Assembly (NCBI RefSeq): GCF_016745095.1
Contig: NZ_CP067087.1
Span: 434,001-498,000 of the forward strand
DNA: 64,000 nt
Source: Croceicoccus sp. YJ47
GTDB taxonomy: Bacteria; Pseudomonadota; Alphaproteobacteria; Sphingomonadales; Sphingomonadaceae
Direction: 5' to 3'
Shown: piece after piece, positions 8,685-18,135 of the stretch
How the letters are laid out: each line of letters starts with the position of its first letter
Numbering within the stretch: the stretch's first letter is position 1
Translations under genes and position numbers: made by a program
Notes under the pieces: model-generated
Databases searched by the model: none
Seen by the model: only the letters and a program-made list of their open reading frames with translations
Told to the model about the DNA's origin: nothing

Positions 8685-9326
8685 TTAGCCCTTCGCGACT
8701 TCGGCCATGGCATCGGCGATGTTGGAATAGGCGCCGCAGCGGCAGATATTCCCGCTCATCCGCTCGCGCATTTCCATGTTGGTGGGACGGATCGCACCGG
8801 TGAGGTCATCCGTCACATGGCTTGGAATGTCGCGGGCGATTTCGTTCAGCGTCGCCACAGCGGAGCAGATCTGCCCCGGCGTGCAATATCCGCATTGATA
8901 GCCGTCGTGGCGCACGAAGGCATCCTGCATCGGGTGAAGATCGCCGGGCGTGCCCAGCCCTTCGATCGTGGTGATCTCGTCGCCTTCGTGCATGACCGCG
9001 AGGCTGAGGCAGCTGTTCACCCGCTCCCCGTTGACCATGACGGTGCACGCGCCGCATTGGCCGTGGTCGCAGCCCTTCTTGCTCCCGGTGAGCTGAAGAT
9101 GTTCGCGCAGCGTGTCGAGCAGGGTCGTGCGCGTGTCGACATTGACCTCGCGCCGGGTGCCATTGACGGTCATGGCGACGTCCATCTTTGCAGGCGCCGG
9201 ATGCGCTGGCCGGGCCGCGCCCGCCCCCTGCGCAGCGACGGGCATGGTCTTGGCAATGGCGACGGATGCCACCCCGCCCGCAAGGACACCGCGCCGCGAT
9301 GCGTTCAAAAATCCGTTATCCGTCAT
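8685..9326 (-). CDS. paoA: Aldehyde oxidoreductase, 2Fe-2S subunit PaoA with Tat signal
   Basis: Iron-sulfur subunit of PaoABC (213 residues). A Tat-type leader is visible, with the twin arginine in [11 protein letters not shown] followed by a hydrophobic run and AAQG. The first 2Fe-2S cluster has [14 protein letters not shown] and the following SCLSLAV. The second has [15 protein letters not shown] and [12 protein letters not shown]. Sequence order and the signal match E. coli PaoA (YagT). I chose ATG 9326 over the upstream ATG 9374 because it puts the twin-arginine motif at the expected distance from the start. It is first in the operon. Confidence 0.9.
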   Translation of the reverse strand: MTDNGFLNASRRGVLAGGVASVAIAKTMPVAAQGAGAARPAHPAPAKMDVAMTVNGTRREVNVDTRTTLLDTLREHLQLTGSKKGCDHGQCGACTVMVNGERVNSCLSLAVMHEGDEITTIEGLGTPGDLHPMQDAFVRHDGYQCGYCTPGQICSAVATLNEIARDIPSHVTDDLTGAIRPTNMEMRERMSGNICRCGAYSNIADAMAEVAKG

Positions 9327-9469
9327 GGGCGTCCCATTTTTCTGATGGAGGAGGCAATGCGATATGTTCGGCATCCCCGGATAGGACAGCGTAGCGGCGC
9401 CGCCCAGTCATGGCAAATGTCCCCGAAAGCGGACTTGACGCACGCGGACGGCGCGAACACAGGTGCGGT

Positions 9470-10015
9470 TCAACGCGGCGCGTCCGGTTGCCACTGGCGC
9501 CGGTCCTCCGCCGCCTTCAGCACGTCATAGGCCAGTTGCAGGCGGTGAAATTCCTGCGCCGCCTCGGCATCGCCGGGCTTCACATCGGGATGCACCCGCT
9601 TGGCAAGGAGGCGCCACGCCTTCTTAATCGCGGCGAAATCGGCATCGGGGTCGAGTTCGAGCACCTCCAGCGCGCGCAATTCGTCGCCGCTGCGCGTGCC
9701 ATCGCCCGATCCGGCCCAGCCATAATGCGCCGATTCGCGATAGCCGGCATTGTCGCGCTGTTCTCGCGCGGCACGGGCGGCCTTTTCCTCTTCGGACAGG
9801 CCGGCGAAATAATCCCAGCCGCGGTTGTATTCCGCGGCGTGCGGCTGACAGAAATACCAGCGTTCGGGGCTGTTGGGGGATTTGGGCGCGGGACAATCGC
9901 CCGGCTCGTCGCAACCCACGCGGTCGCACAGGCGCACGTTCTGCGCCTCTCGCCCGGCTTCGTAGCCGCGCCATCGGGGAAAACCCCAGTCTACGGATCG
10001 TCGCGATCTGGCCAT
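9470..10015 (-). CDS. J-domain (DnaJ-like) protein
   Basis: Protein of 181 residues with a carboxyl-terminal J domain: ALEVLELDPDADFAAIKKAW, the HPD signature in RVHPDVKPGD, and LQLAYDVLK. J domains stimulate Hsp70 ATPase, so this is probably a DnaK co-chaperone or adaptor. The amino half contains four cysteines (CDRVGC, CPAP, YFCQPH) that could bind zinc. Similar J proteins with the domain at the carboxyl end are common in alphaproteobacteria. The ATG at 10015 follows a GTG at 10018; neither has a clear ribosome binding site. Confidence 0.8.
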   Translation of the reverse strand: MARSRRSVDWGFPRWRGYEAGREAQNVRLCDRVGCDEPGDCPAPKSPNSPERWYFCQPHAAEYNRGWDYFAGLSEEEKAARAAREQRDNAGYRESAHYGWAGSGDGTRSGDELRALEVLELDPDADFAAIKKAWRLLAKRVHPDVKPGDAEAAQEFHRLQLAYDVLKAAEDRRQWQPDAPR

Positions 10016-10057
10016 CACACCGCAATAGCCAGATCGCGAGAGAAAATCGACCCTGCT

Positions 10058-10585
10058 TTACTGCACCGTGACGGTCACGGCGCGGCGGTTCTGTGCCCAG
10101 GCCTGCTCGTTCGAGCCCATGGCGACCGGGCGCTCCTTGCCGTAGCTCACCGTGGTGATGCGCGTGGCGGGGATGCCGAGGCCGACGAGATAGTTGCGCG
10201 CGGCATTGGCGCGGCGTTCGCCCAGCGCGAGATTGTATTCGCGGGTGCCGCGTTCGTCGGCATGGCCCTCGATCGTGACGCGCTTGTTCGGATATTGCAT
10301 CAGCCACTGCGCCTGGCTGCGCAGCGTGGCCTGATCCGCGGAATCGATGTTGAATTCGTCGATGTCGAAGAAAACGCGATCGGACGCGACCGAATTCACG
10401 AAATCCTGCTGACTTCCGGGGGCGACGGTGTTCGCGCCGGTGTTGCCGGTCGTGGTGGTGGGCGCGGGCGTCGTCACCGGTTCGGGCGGCAATTCGTCGG
10501 GCGTGGTCTTGCACGCGGCGAGCGCGAGCGTGCCGCACGCCAGAAGCGCGGCGCGGGATATGTTCGAGCGGTTCATCAAGCGCAT
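10058..10585 (-). CDS. pal: Peptidoglycan-associated lipoprotein Pal
   Basis: Outer-membrane lipoprotein of the Tol-Pal system that anchors the outer membrane to peptidoglycan during division. The 175-residue product has a lipoprotein signal ending LALAAC (cysteine near residue 25), a Thr/Pro-rich linker, and an OmpA-like domain with FFDIDEFNIDSADQ, IEGHADERGTREYNLALGER and the peptidoglycan-binding arginines of RRANAARNYL. AGGAG stands 9 bases before the ATG at 10585. It is the last gene of the tolQRAB-pal cluster, about 100 bp after tolB. Confidence 0.95.
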   Translation of the reverse strand: MRLMNRSNISRAALLACGTLALAACKTTPDELPPEPVTTPAPTTTTGNTGANTVAPGSQQDFVNSVASDRVFFDIDEFNIDSADQATLRSQAQWLMQYPNKRVTIEGHADERGTREYNLALGERRANAARNYLVGLGIPATRITTVSYGKERPVAMGSNEQAWAQNRRAVTVTVQ

Positions 10586-10682
10586 TGTCTTAGGCTCCTT
10601 CTGTAATAATCGGATCAGGATCGGGTGTCGCCTGCCGATCGAATGGCGCCAGATGCGCCACCGTCATGCAACACCAACGCTG

Positions 10683-12032
10683 TCAGGGCAAAACCGGTCC
10701 CCACGACGGGTCGGACGCATCGACCGGGGTGTCCAGCCGGCGCAGATTGTCACCGGTAAGATCGACCTGCCACAGCTCCGACTGGCCGCTGTTGCGGGTG
10801 GTGCGGAAGAACTGGATGATGCGGCCATTGGGGCTCCACGTCGGCGCCTCGTCCTGCCACGCGTCGGTCAGGTGGCGCAGGTTTCCGCCGCCGGGGCTCA
10901 TCGTGGCGATCTTGAAATTGCCGGCGATATGCGTGAATGCGATCTGGTCGCCGCGCGGGCTCCATTCCGGGGTCGCCGCGCGCCCGCCGAAAAAGCTGAT
11001 GCGCCGCTGTCCGGTGCCATCGGCATTCATGACATACACCTGCTGACTGCCGGAACGGTCGCTTTCGAACACGATCTGGCGCCCGTCAGGGGAATAGGAC
11101 CCGCCGATGTCGATCCCCGGCGTATCGGTGAGCCGCTGCGGCTGTCCGCCGGTGGCCGGCACGCGATAGATGTCGGTGTTGCCCGACACCGCCATGGAAT
11201 AGAGGATGTACCGCCCATCGGGCGACCAGCGCGGCGCAAAGGTGGGATTGCCGCTCTGCGTGACGAGCGTCTGCGATTTGGACGCGATGTCGTAGATATA
11301 GATGCGCGGATTGCCGTCCTTGTACGACAGATAGGCGATCTTCGAATAATCGGGCGAATAGCGCGGGGTGAGCGCGGTCGTGCTCCCGCTCGTGATGAAG
11401 CTGTGGTTGGCGCCGTCCGAATCCATGATGGCGAGCCGTTTTACCCGGTTATCCTTCGGGCCCGTTTCGGCGATATAGGCGATGCGGCTGTCGAAGAACG
11501 GATCCTCGCCCGAAAGCCGCGAATACACCATGTCCGCGCATTTGTGCGCAGCCCGGCGCCAGTCACCCGGCGACACGACATACCCCTCGCGGGCCAGTTC
11601 CTGCTGCAACCCGATATCGTAGAGATAGCAGCCCACGGTCAGCTGATTATCCGCGCCCGCCTTTACGAAGCCATGCACCAGCATTTCGGCACCCAACGGG
11701 CTCCACTTGCCATATTGCGGGGCGGTCGCCTCGCGAAAGGTGATGGTCGGCAGCGCGTCCGGGCCAACGGGACGGAACAGGCCGTTGTTCTTAAGATCGG
11801 CCGTGATCACGCGCGAAAGCTCGCGGCCCAGCGCCCCGGTCGTGCGCGGGGCGGCCGGCGTCGGCACGTCGCGATCGGTGGCAAAGGCGGGGATCGCAAT
11901 GCCCAGATCCTGCCACTCGCTTTCATCCGAGACGGAGCCGGTCAGCCCGCCTGTGGGCGCATCCTGTGCGATCGCCGGGACAGCGATGAGGGCGAGCGCC
12001 GCGCTGGCGGCGTAAAGGGCGGATTTCAGCAT
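10683..12032 (-). CDS. tolB: Tol-Pal system beta-propeller protein TolB
   Basis: Periplasmic TolB binds Pal and relays the proton-driven TolQRA cycle. A Sec signal (MLKSALYAASAALALIAVPA, cleavage after AIAQ) precedes the amino domain and a WD40-like propeller with repeated SPDGR blades such as YSPDYSKIAYLSYKDGN, WSPDGRYILYSMAV, YSPDGRQIVFESDR and WSPRGDQIAFTHI. Length is 449 residues. The start is ATG 12032, with GGAG nine bases upstream, rather than the longer open frame to 12077, which would bury the signal peptide. Two bases separate it from tolA. Confidence 0.95.
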   Translation of the reverse strand: MLKSALYAASAALALIAVPAIAQDAPTGGLTGSVSDESEWQDLGIAIPAFATDRDVPTPAAPRTTGALGRELSRVITADLKNNGLFRPVGPDALPTITFREATAPQYGKWSPLGAEMLVHGFVKAGADNQLTVGCYLYDIGLQQELAREGYVVSPGDWRRAAHKCADMVYSRLSGEDPFFDSRIAYIAETGPKDNRVKRLAIMDSDGANHSFITSGSTTALTPRYSPDYSKIAYLSYKDGNPRIYIYDIASKSQTLVTQSGNPTFAPRWSPDGRYILYSMAVSGNTDIYRVPATGGQPQRLTDTPGIDIGGSYSPDGRQIVFESDRSGSQQVYVMNADGTGQRRISFFGGRAATPEWSPRGDQIAFTHIAGNFKIATMSPGGGNLRHLTDAWQDEAPTWSPNGRIIQFFRTTRNSGQSELWQVDLTGDNLRRLDTPVDASDPSWGPVLP

Positions 12033-12034
12033 GC

Positions 12035-12937
12035 TTACAATCTCCGGTCGAAGCGGAACGAATCCACGCGTTTCCACGTGTCGTAATATTCATCGGGCAG
12101 GTCGAATGGCGCGGCCAGCTGCACCGCGCGAATGGCGAGTTCGGCATGGCGGTCCTTCTGCGCCTCGTTCGCGTCGGTCACGCCCGATTGCGACACGACG
12201 CGCGGACGCCCGCGCACGCTGCCGTCGCGGTTCATGTCCCACGACAGCACCGTCACCAGCTTTTCCGCGTCCACGCCCTGCGGTGCGCTCCAATGCGGGC
12301 GCAATTGGCGCGAGATGGCGGAGGACAGCGCCGATGCGGTGAGCGGGCCGGCCTTTTGCGCGGGCTGCTGCCGGTCCTGCCCGCTGCCGCCGGTGCCGGC
12401 GAGGAAATCGCTGCCGAGACGGCTGCCGCGCGCCGGAGCGGGATCGCGCGGGGCCTCGCGCGCCGGGGCACGGGGGGCGGGCTTGGGCTGCGGCCTGGGC
12501 TCCGCCTTTGGCTGCGGTTTGGGTTCGGCCCTCGGCTGTGGACGGGGTTCGGGACGAGGCTGCGGGCGTGGTTCGGGACGCGGTTGAGGTTGCGGCGCGG
12601 GTTGCTCGATCCTCGGCGGGAGCGGCGCGGGCACGGGCTCTGCCACCGACGGCGCGGGCGGGGTCGGATCGCCGAGCTGTTCCGCCACCGAGGGCGCGGG
12701 ATTGGCGGCCGGGTTGGGTGACACGGATTCCAGCGCGATCTCTTCGGAAACGGTCACGGTGATCGGCCCGGGAATGTCGACCGGGACGGGCGGCGGATCC
12801 TTGGCAAAGAGGAGCAGCCCGGCCAGCACGGCACCATGCGCGGCGATCGCGATACCAAGGCCAGCCCTGTCCTCCCGACCGAAGCGGGGGGCCTCGCCAT
12901 CGTCGAGGGGTGGGGTTGTCGGCGTCATCGTCGCCAT
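12035..12937 (-). CDS. tolA: TolA-like energy transducer
   Basis: TolA spans the inner membrane and periplasm and couples TolQR to TolB/Pal. The 300-residue protein has a short cytosolic start, one membrane segment (IAIAAHGAVLAGLLLFA near residue 30), a long Pro/Arg/Lys/Gln-rich rod (about residues 95-155, with tandem PxPxPRPEP units) and a TonB-like carboxyl domain with LSSAISRQLRPHWSAPQGVD. E. coli TolA has an Ala/Lys/Glu-rich helical rod instead; the proline-rich form is usual in sphingomonads. Three bases separate it from tolR. Confidence 0.9.
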   Translation of the reverse strand: MATMTPTTPPLDDGEAPRFGREDRAGLGIAIAAHGAVLAGLLLFAKDPPPVPVDIPGPITVTVSEEIALESVSPNPAANPAPSVAEQLGDPTPPAPSVAEPVPAPLPPRIEQPAPQPQPRPEPRPQPRPEPRPQPRAEPKPQPKAEPRPQPKPAPRAPAREAPRDPAPARGSRLGSDFLAGTGGSGQDRQQPAQKAGPLTASALSSAISRQLRPHWSAPQGVDAEKLVTVLSWDMNRDGSVRGRPRVVSQSGVTDANEAQKDRHAELAIRAVQLAAPFDLPDEYYDTWKRVDSFRFDRRL

Positions 12938-12940
12938 GGG

Positions 12941-13393
12941 CTATGGGCTTTCCGATGAACCGTTGGTGACCAGCGAAATCTGACGGAAACCGGCATTGTT
13001 GAGCGCACCCATGACCGCCACGACCCGCCCGTAATCAAGGCCGCGATCCGCGCGCAGCACGACCGCCGGCGCCTCCCCGCCGCCGGGCAGGAACAGCGCG
13101 ACACGTTCGGAAAAGGCGCCGGCGGGAATGCGCTCCTCGTCGATGAAGATGCGGCCCTGCTCGTCGAGCGAGACGGTGAGCGGTTCATTGTCGTTGGGCA
13201 ATGCGTCGGCCTGGCTGTCGGGCAGGTTCACCGGCACGCCCGCGGCGAGCAGCGGCGCCGCGACCATGAAGATGATGAGCAGCACCAGCATGACATCGAC
13301 CATCGGCGTCACGTTGATTTCGGCCATGGGCGTGCGCCCGCCGCGTCCGCGCCGGCCCCGCCCGCCCGATGGGGATGCGAGTTTCACGCCCAT
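12941..13393 (-). CDS. tolR: Biopolymer transporter TolR (ExbD family)
   Basis: TolR is part of the TolQR proton-driven motor. The 150-residue product has a single membrane helix, [20 protein letters not shown], containing the functional aspartate, then a periplasmic domain ([20 protein letters not shown]). A glycine/arginine-rich cytosolic start precedes [11 protein letters not shown], the family signature. ATG 13393 sits one base after the tolQ stop codon, so translation is coupled. Confidence 0.95.
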   Translation of the reverse strand: MGVKLASPSGGRGRRGRGGRTPMAEINVTPMVDVMLVLLIIFMVAAPLLAAGVPVNLPDSQADALPNDNEPLTVSLDEQGRIFIDEERIPAGAFSERVALFLPGGGEAPAVVLRADRGLDYGRVVAVMGALNNAGFRQISLVTNGSSESP

Positions 13394-13394
13394 G

Positions 13395-14102
13395 TCACAT
13401 GCTCTCCAGCTCGCGGCTGAGCGAGGCGTTGAACCGGTCGGCAAAGCGGTAGAGCTGCGTTTCGAAACCGTTCACCCGGAACGAGAAACGGTTGTAGGCG
13501 ATGACCGCCGGGATCGCGGCGAAAAGCCCGATGGCGGTGGCGAACAACGCCTCCGAAATGCCGGGCGCCACGACGGCGAGGCTGGTGCTGGCCTGTGCGC
13601 CGATCTGGAAAAAGCTGTTCATGATGCCCCACACCGTGCCGAACAGGCCGACGAACGGCGCGACCGACCCGACGGTGGCGAGGAAATTGAGCCGCGCGGC
13701 GAGCTTGTCGCTCTCCGCCGTGACCGCGCTGTCGAGCGTTGCGGAGAGCCGCTGGCGCAGGCCGTCCTTGTCCCGCACGCCGTCGCGCGTGGACCGGCGC
13801 CATTCGGCGAGCCCGGCGGCGGCGACATTGCGCGAGGGGACGGGCTTGTTGTCGCCGGTCACCATCGGCTCGATATCGTCGGCGCGCCAGAACGCCTTTT
13901 CGAACCGGCGGTTCTGTGCATTGAGGCGCCCGATCTTGAGCATGAAGGACACGATGATCGCCCACACCCAGATCGAGGCGAGGATCAGCCCGGCCATCAC
14001 GATCTGCACCACGATATCGGCCTGGAGAAACAGTTCGAGCGGATCGAGCCGCGTCGGTGCGGCCGGCGCGGCGGCCACGGCGGCAAGGGTATTGAGCAAC
14101 AT
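13395..14102 (-). CDS. tolQ: Tol-Pal proton channel subunit TolQ
   Basis: TolQ forms the pentameric inner-membrane motor with TolR. The 235-residue protein has three membrane segments: near residues 28-55 ([19 protein letters not shown]), 135-160 ([20 protein letters not shown]) and 170-195 ([20 protein letters not shown]). The MotA/TolQ/ExbB signature is in segments two and three. Its ATG directly abuts the ybgC stop codon (TGAATG), so ybgC-tolQ-tolR-tolA-tolB-pal reads as one operon, the usual order. Confidence 0.95.
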   Translation of the reverse strand: MLLNTLAAVAAAPAAPTRLDPLELFLQADIVVQIVMAGLILASIWVWAIIVSFMLKIGRLNAQNRRFEKAFWRADDIEPMVTGDNKPVPSRNVAAAGLAEWRRSTRDGVRDKDGLRQRLSATLDSAVTAESDKLAARLNFLATVGSVAPFVGLFGTVWGIMNSFFQIGAQASTSLAVVAPGISEALFATAIGLFAAIPAVIAYNRFSFRVNGFETQLYRFADRFNASLSRELESM

Positions 14103-14588
14103 TCAGCAGGCCTCTTTCGGGCTGTGGGAAGGGGTATCGAATGCGGCGAACGCCTCGATCCAGCCGTCGGGCTGTCGTCGCGGGCGACCATCGGGTGCGA
14201 CAAAACCGACCCGCACCGACATGTGCGAGAGCAGGTCCCCGCCCCGCAAAGCACGCTGCGACAGGCGGCAGGATGCGCGCGCGATTTTCTCGGCGCGCGT
14301 TTCGATCATGACGGTATCGCCAAGCCGCGCCGGCGCCGTATAGCGGATGGCAAGATCGCTCACCGCATAGGCACCCTCGCCCGCATCGAAGGCGGCGCGC
14401 TGATCAATGCCGAGCCGGTCGAGCAGGTCCGACCGCGCCCGCTCGAACCAGCGCAGGTAATTGGCGTGATAGACCACGCCGGAAAGATCGGTGTCCTCGA
14501 AAAAGACTCGCACCGCATAGTAATGCACGCCATCGCGCATGTTTCCGGTCGCAGGTTCGGGCAGGCGATGATCCATGGCCGCGGTCAT
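14103..14588 (-). CDS. ybgC: Tol-Pal-associated acyl-CoA thioesterase YbgC
   Basis: Hotdog-fold thioesterase (161 residues) that hydrolyses acyl-CoA or acyl-ACP and is classically first in the tol-pal operon. The 4-hydroxybenzoyl-CoA thioesterase signature is seen in [20 protein letters not shown], with the catalytic aspartate in DTDLSG, followed by [14 protein letters not shown]. Adjacent to tolQ with no gap. A phospholipid-metabolism role is known from other proteobacteria. Confidence 0.92.
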   Translation of the reverse strand: MTAAMDHRLPEPATGNMRDGVHYYAVRVFFEDTDLSGVVYHANYLRWFERARSDLLDRLGIDQRAAFDAGEGAYAVSDLAIRYTAPARLGDTVMIETRAEKIARASCRLSQRALRGGDLLSHMSVRVGFVAPDGRPRRQPDGWIEAFAAFDTPSHSPKEAC

Positions 14589-14655
14589 AGCCGCGTGGCC
14601 ATCGGGGCGACAAGAAACTTAATTACGCCGCCGCGCAAATTTCCCGGCGCCGCGT

Positions 14656-15039
14656 TCAGTTTGCAGACAGCATCGGCCCCATCACCCGCCCGCCGAGCAG
14701 GTGCACGTGAAGATGCGGCACGATCTGCCCGCCGTCCGGGCCGATATTGTTGATGAGCCGGTAGCCCGCATCGACGAGATCGAGATCGCGCGCGACGGTC
14801 CCCACCGCACGGACGAAACCGGCGATTTCCTCCGCGCTCGCGTTCGCGCTGAAATCGTCCCAGGTGACGTAGCGGCCCTTGGGAAGCACGAGCACGTGCG
14901 TATCGGCGACCGGCGCAATGTCGTGAAAGGCAAAGGCCCAGTCATCCTCGTACACCTTTTCACACGGCAGGTCGCCGCGCAGGATCCGCGCGAAGATATT
15001 GTCGTCGTCATAGGGTTGGCGCGGGTCGACGGGGGTCAT
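14656..15039 (-). CDS. HIT family (histidine triad) protein
   Basis: Small nucleotide hydrolase or transferase of the HIT superfamily (127 residues), probably HinT-like, acting on nucleoside phosphoramidates or adenylates. The amino part has DNIFARILRGDLPCEKVYED, and the triad is in HLHVHLLGGR near residue 113. It overlaps the hisE stop by 4 bp (15036-15039), a pairing often seen at the end of alphaproteobacterial his clusters. Confidence 0.92.
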   Translation of the reverse strand: MTPVDPRQPYDDDNIFARILRGDLPCEKVYEDDWAFAFHDIAPVADTHVLVLPKGRYVTWDDFSANASAEEIAGFVRAVGTVARDLDLVDAGYRLINNIGPDGGQIVPHLHVHLLGGRVMGPMLSAN

Positions 15040-15389
15040 GCCTCGCTCCTTTCGTGCGCTGCGTTGCGCGATGCCTTTTCCACGATGCCCGAAACGCCGT
15101 CGCGGCGGTCGAGTTCTGTCAGTGCATCGCCGATGGAGAGGCCGCGCGCCGCCATCACGACCGACAGGTGAAACAGCACGTCAGCCGCCTCCCCGATCAG
15201 TTCCTCGTCCGAACCGTTCAGGGCGGCAACGATCGTCTCGACCGCCTCCTCGCCCAGCTTGCGCGCGGGCAGAGCCGGCGCATCGGCGAGCAGTTTGGCG
15301 ACATAGCTGGAGGAGGGATCGGCGCCCTTGCGCGCGTCGATCGTGGCGGCCAGCTGACTCAGCGTGTGGGGGTGGGTGGTTTCGGACAT
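15036..15389 (-). CDS. hisE: Phosphoribosyl-ATP diphosphatase HisE
   Basis: Second step of histidine synthesis: removes diphosphate from phosphoribosyl-ATP. The 117-residue all-alpha NTP-diphosphohydrolase contains the metal-binding pattern KLGEEAVETIVAAL near residue 43 and GEAADVLFHLSVVMAARG near 64. HisI (cyclohydrolase) is not fused to it and must be encoded elsewhere. It lies 68 bp downstream of hisF. Confidence 0.95.
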   Translation of the reverse strand: MSETTHPHTLSQLAATIDARKGADPSSSYVAKLLADAPALPARKLGEEAVETIVAALNGSDEELIGEAADVLFHLSVVMAARGLSIGDALTELDRRDGVSGIVEKASRNAAHERSEA

Positions 15390-15457
15390 GGACAGGAGGA
15401 TTGGCGATTTGCCCGGCGGAATGCAAGCGGCCCGAACGCGAAACGCACCCGCGTTCC

Positions 15458-16240
15458 CTACCCTCGCGCCGGAAGCCCCGCGGCGCGCAGGGCGTCATGC
15501 GCCTCGGCAATCGAATGCTGTCCGAAATGAAAGATCGACGCGGCGAGCACGGCGCTCGCGTGCCCCTTCGTCACCCCCTCCACCAGATGGTCGAGCGTGC
15601 CGACACCCCCGCTGGCGATGACGGGCACGCGCACCGCATCGGCAATCGCGCGGGTGAGATCGAGGTCGTAGCCCCGCTTCGTCCCGTCGCCATCCATCGA
15701 GGTCACGAGCAATTCCCCCGCGCCCAGATCGGCGAGCCGCCGCGCATGGTCGATCGCGTCGATGCCCGTCGCCTTGCGCCCGCCGTGGGTGAAGATTTCC
15801 CACCGTTTTTCCCCGGAATTTTCACCGGAGTTATCCACACGCCGGGCATCCACGCTGGCGACGATGCACTGGCTCCCGAAACGTTCGGCGATCTCGCTCA
15901 CCACTTGCGGACGGGACACGGCGGCGGAATTGACCGCGACCTTGTCCGCGCCGGCGAGCAACAATGCGCGCGCATCCTCCGCCCCGCGCACGCCGCCCCC
16001 CACGGTGAGCGGCATGAAGCACACCTCCGCCGTGCGCCGCACCATGTCGATCAGCGTGCCGCGCCCCTCGTGGCTGGCCGAAATGTCGAGGAAGCACAAT
16101 TCGTCCGCGCCCGCCGCGTCATAGGCACGCGCCTGTTCGACCGGATCGCCCGCATCGACCAAATCGACGAAATTCACCCCCTTCACCACGCGGCCATCCG
16201 CCACGTCGAGGCAGGGAATGACGCGAACCCGGACGGTCAT
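15458..16240 (-). CDS. hisF: Imidazole glycerol phosphate synthase subunit HisF
   Basis: Cyclase subunit of IGP synthase. With HisH it makes imidazole glycerol phosphate and AICAR from PRFAR. The (beta/alpha)8 barrel of 260 residues has the catalytic aspartates in [15 protein letters not shown] and [13 protein letters not shown], and phosphate-binding VGGGVR and ASGGVG. Its start overlaps the hisA stop (ATGA, 16237-16240). Confidence 0.97.
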   Translation of the reverse strand: MTVRVRVIPCLDVADGRVVKGVNFVDLVDAGDPVEQARAYDAAGADELCFLDISASHEGRGTLIDMVRRTAEVCFMPLTVGGGVRGAEDARALLLAGADKVAVNSAAVSRPQVVSEIAERFGSQCIVASVDARRVDNSGENSGEKRWEIFTHGGRKATGIDAIDHARRLADLGAGELLVTSMDGDGTKRGYDLDLTRAIADAVRVPVIASGGVGTLDHLVEGVTKGHASAVLAASIFHFGQHSIAEAHDALRAAGLPARG

Positions 16241-16977
16241 CCGCGCTCCTCGCTCTTCGCCGCCATCTGCAATGCGGCGGCAAGGTCGAGCCGCCCGTCA
16301 TAGATCGCGCGGCCGGTGATGACCCCCTCTATCCCGTCGTCGGCATGGAGCGACAGCATGCGAATATCGTCGATCCCCTTCACCCCGCCGCTCGCGATGA
16401 CGGGCAGGCTGCTACTGCGTGCAAGCTCGACCGTCGCGTCGATATTGCAACCTTTGAGCAGCCCGTCCCGCCCGATGTCGGTGAACAGGAGAGAGGCCAC
16501 GCCCGCATCCTCGAACCTTTTGGCCATGTCGGCGATGGGCACGTCGGACACATCGGCCCATCCCGCCGTGGCGACCATGCCGTCGCGCGCATCGACCGCA
16601 ACGACGATACCGCCGGGATATTCGCGGGCCATGGCCTTCACGAAATCGGGATCGGTGAGGGCCGCCGTGCCGATGACGATGCGCGACACGCCGAGGTCGA
16701 ACCACCCCTCCACCGCCGCGGGCGTGCGGATGCCGCCGCCAAGCTGCACGTGGCCGGGAAAATCGGCGACGATGCTCTCCACCGCCTCGCGATTGCGGGC
16801 CTCCCCGGCAAAGGCGCCGTCGAGGTCGACGACATGCAGATGCATGGCGCCTGCCTCGGCAAAGAGGCGGGCCTGCGCGGCGGGGTCGTCGCCATAGACG
16901 GTGGCGCGATTCATGTCACCTTCGGCAAGGCGGACGACCTGCCCACCCTTGAGGTCGATTGCGGGAAATACGATCAT
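16237..16977 (-). CDS. hisA: Phosphoribosylformimino-AICAR isomerase HisA
   Basis: Fourth-step isomerase of histidine synthesis, a (beta/alpha)8 barrel of 246 residues. Catalytic aspartates are in [14 protein letters not shown] and [11 protein letters not shown]; phosphate sites are LGGGIRT and IASGGVKG. I use ATG 16977 (MIVFPAIDL), the canonical start; an in-frame GTG at 16995 would add six residues without support. It overlaps hisF and follows the GH130-like gene by 21 bp. Confidence 0.96.
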   Translation of the reverse strand: MIVFPAIDLKGGQVVRLAEGDMNRATVYGDDPAAQARLFAEAGAMHLHVVDLDGAFAGEARNREAVESIVADFPGHVQLGGGIRTPAAVEGWFDLGVSRIVIGTAALTDPDFVKAMAREYPGGIVVAVDARDGMVATAGWADVSDVPIADMAKRFEDAGVASLLFTDIGRDGLLKGCNIDATVELARSSSLPVIASGGVKGIDDIRMLSLHADDGIEGVITGRAIYDGRLDLAAALQMAAKSEERG

Positions 16978-16998
16978 GGAAGCAGCGCGTAGCACCGT

Positions 16999-18135
16999 CT
17001 ATGCAGGACGAAAAGCACCCTTGGGCACATGGGTGATGCGGCAGGCAAGATCCGCCTCCCCCGACGCCACCACGAAATGGTCTCCCGCATCGGCGATGCC
17101 GGTGGTGAACACGACATTGTCGATATACATCGCATCGGACAGCGGCTGCGTCAGCGCTTCGTTCGCCTCCATCAACGGTTCGTGCTGCGTGGCGAGCGTT
17201 TGCGACGGATCGCCGGGGTCGAGCAGCGACCAATAGGTCCGATAGGTGCCCACGATGCCGCCGGGCTCCACCCCGTGCCAGAGGGAGAGCCAGCCGCGCA
17301 TCCCCGCAATCTCGGTCAGGATCGGCGGCGTCCCCCCACCCATGCGCGCGGTCGCGATCGTCGCGGCATGGGGACGGATGCCCGGCTTGTCATGGGGTTT
17401 CCAGTGCAGCGCGTCCGGGCTGCTGGACAGGTTGATCGACGGGCCGGCGCGCCATTCGCTGCCCGGCGGATAGGCGAAATAGAGATCGCCCAGCGGCCGC
17501 GTCTGCGCCCAGAACTTCCCATCGATCTGCCCTTCGAAGATCAGCATGTCCTTGTTCTGATGGTCGAGGACGATCCCCTCCAGCGTCCAGTCCAGCGCAT
17601 TGTCGGAGGTATAGAGCGTGGTCGAATGCCGCTCCGGCGAAACGGAGCAGGTCGTCATGTAATAACGCTCCCCCACGCGCGAAATCCGCGCATCCTCCAC
17701 GCCATAGCATTGATAATCCGCCGCAGGCGCGATGGCACGCTCGTAATGGACGGCAACCACCTGCAACCCGTCCGCGGACAATTCCACCGGCAAAAGCCAT
17801 GACAGGCTGGTCAGGGCCATCACCTTCCACCCGCCGCCCGGCACCATGAACTTGCGCGGGTCGGCGGTGTCCACCTCGGCGAGCGGCCATGGATCGAGCC
17901 GGTATGCGCCCCCGTCCCACCGGATCGCGCGGATATGGCCATCGTGTTTCGGGTGACGCAAGGCCTCCGCCACCCGCACCATGAGCAGCAGATTGCCATT
18001 GGGAAGCCGCGTCATTCCCGGATTGAACGCGCCCAGCACGTAGGTTTCGGCATCGAACGCCCCCGCCATCGGCGAACGCGACAGATCCACGTCGCCGGGC
18101 GCAAAGACCAGCCGGTCGGCCCGGTACTCAGGCAT
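16999..18135 (-). CDS. Glycoside hydrolase family 130-like protein
   Basis: Five-bladed beta-propeller protein of 378 residues resembling GH130 beta-mannoside phosphorylases and hydrolases. Supporting segments are LGAFNPGMTRLPNGNLLLMVRV near residue 33, YGVEDARISRVGERYYMTT near 143, RMGGGTPPILTEIAGMRGWLSLWHG and YIDNVVFTTGI. GVEDAR carries the region of the general acid aspartate. The substrate cannot be assigned. It sits inside the his cluster between hisH/SDR and hisA, overlapping the SDR gene by 8 bp, which is unusual company for histidine genes. No signal peptide is seen. Confidence 0.75.
   Translation of the reverse strand: MPEYRADRLVFAPGDVDLSRSPMAGAFDAETYVLGAFNPGMTRLPNGNLLLMVRVAEALRHPKHDGHIRAIRWDGGAYRLDPWPLAEVDTADPRKFMVPGGGWKVMALTSLSWLLPVELSADGLQVVAVHYERAIAPAADYQCYGVEDARISRVGERYYMTTCSVSPERHSTTLYTSDNALDWTLEGIVLDHQNKDMLIFEGQIDGKFWAQTRPLGDLYFAYPPGSEWRAGPSINLSSSPDALHWKPHDKPGIRPHAATIATARMGGGTPPILTEIAGMRGWLSLWHGVEPGGIVGTYRTYWSLLDPGDPSQTLATQHEPLMEANEALTQPLSDAMYIDNVVFTTGIADAGDHFVVASGEADLACRITHVPKGAFRPA

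Noticed and set aside
7398-9530. Long plus-strand frame of 710 codons
   Set aside because: Antisense to paoABC, with no family motifs.
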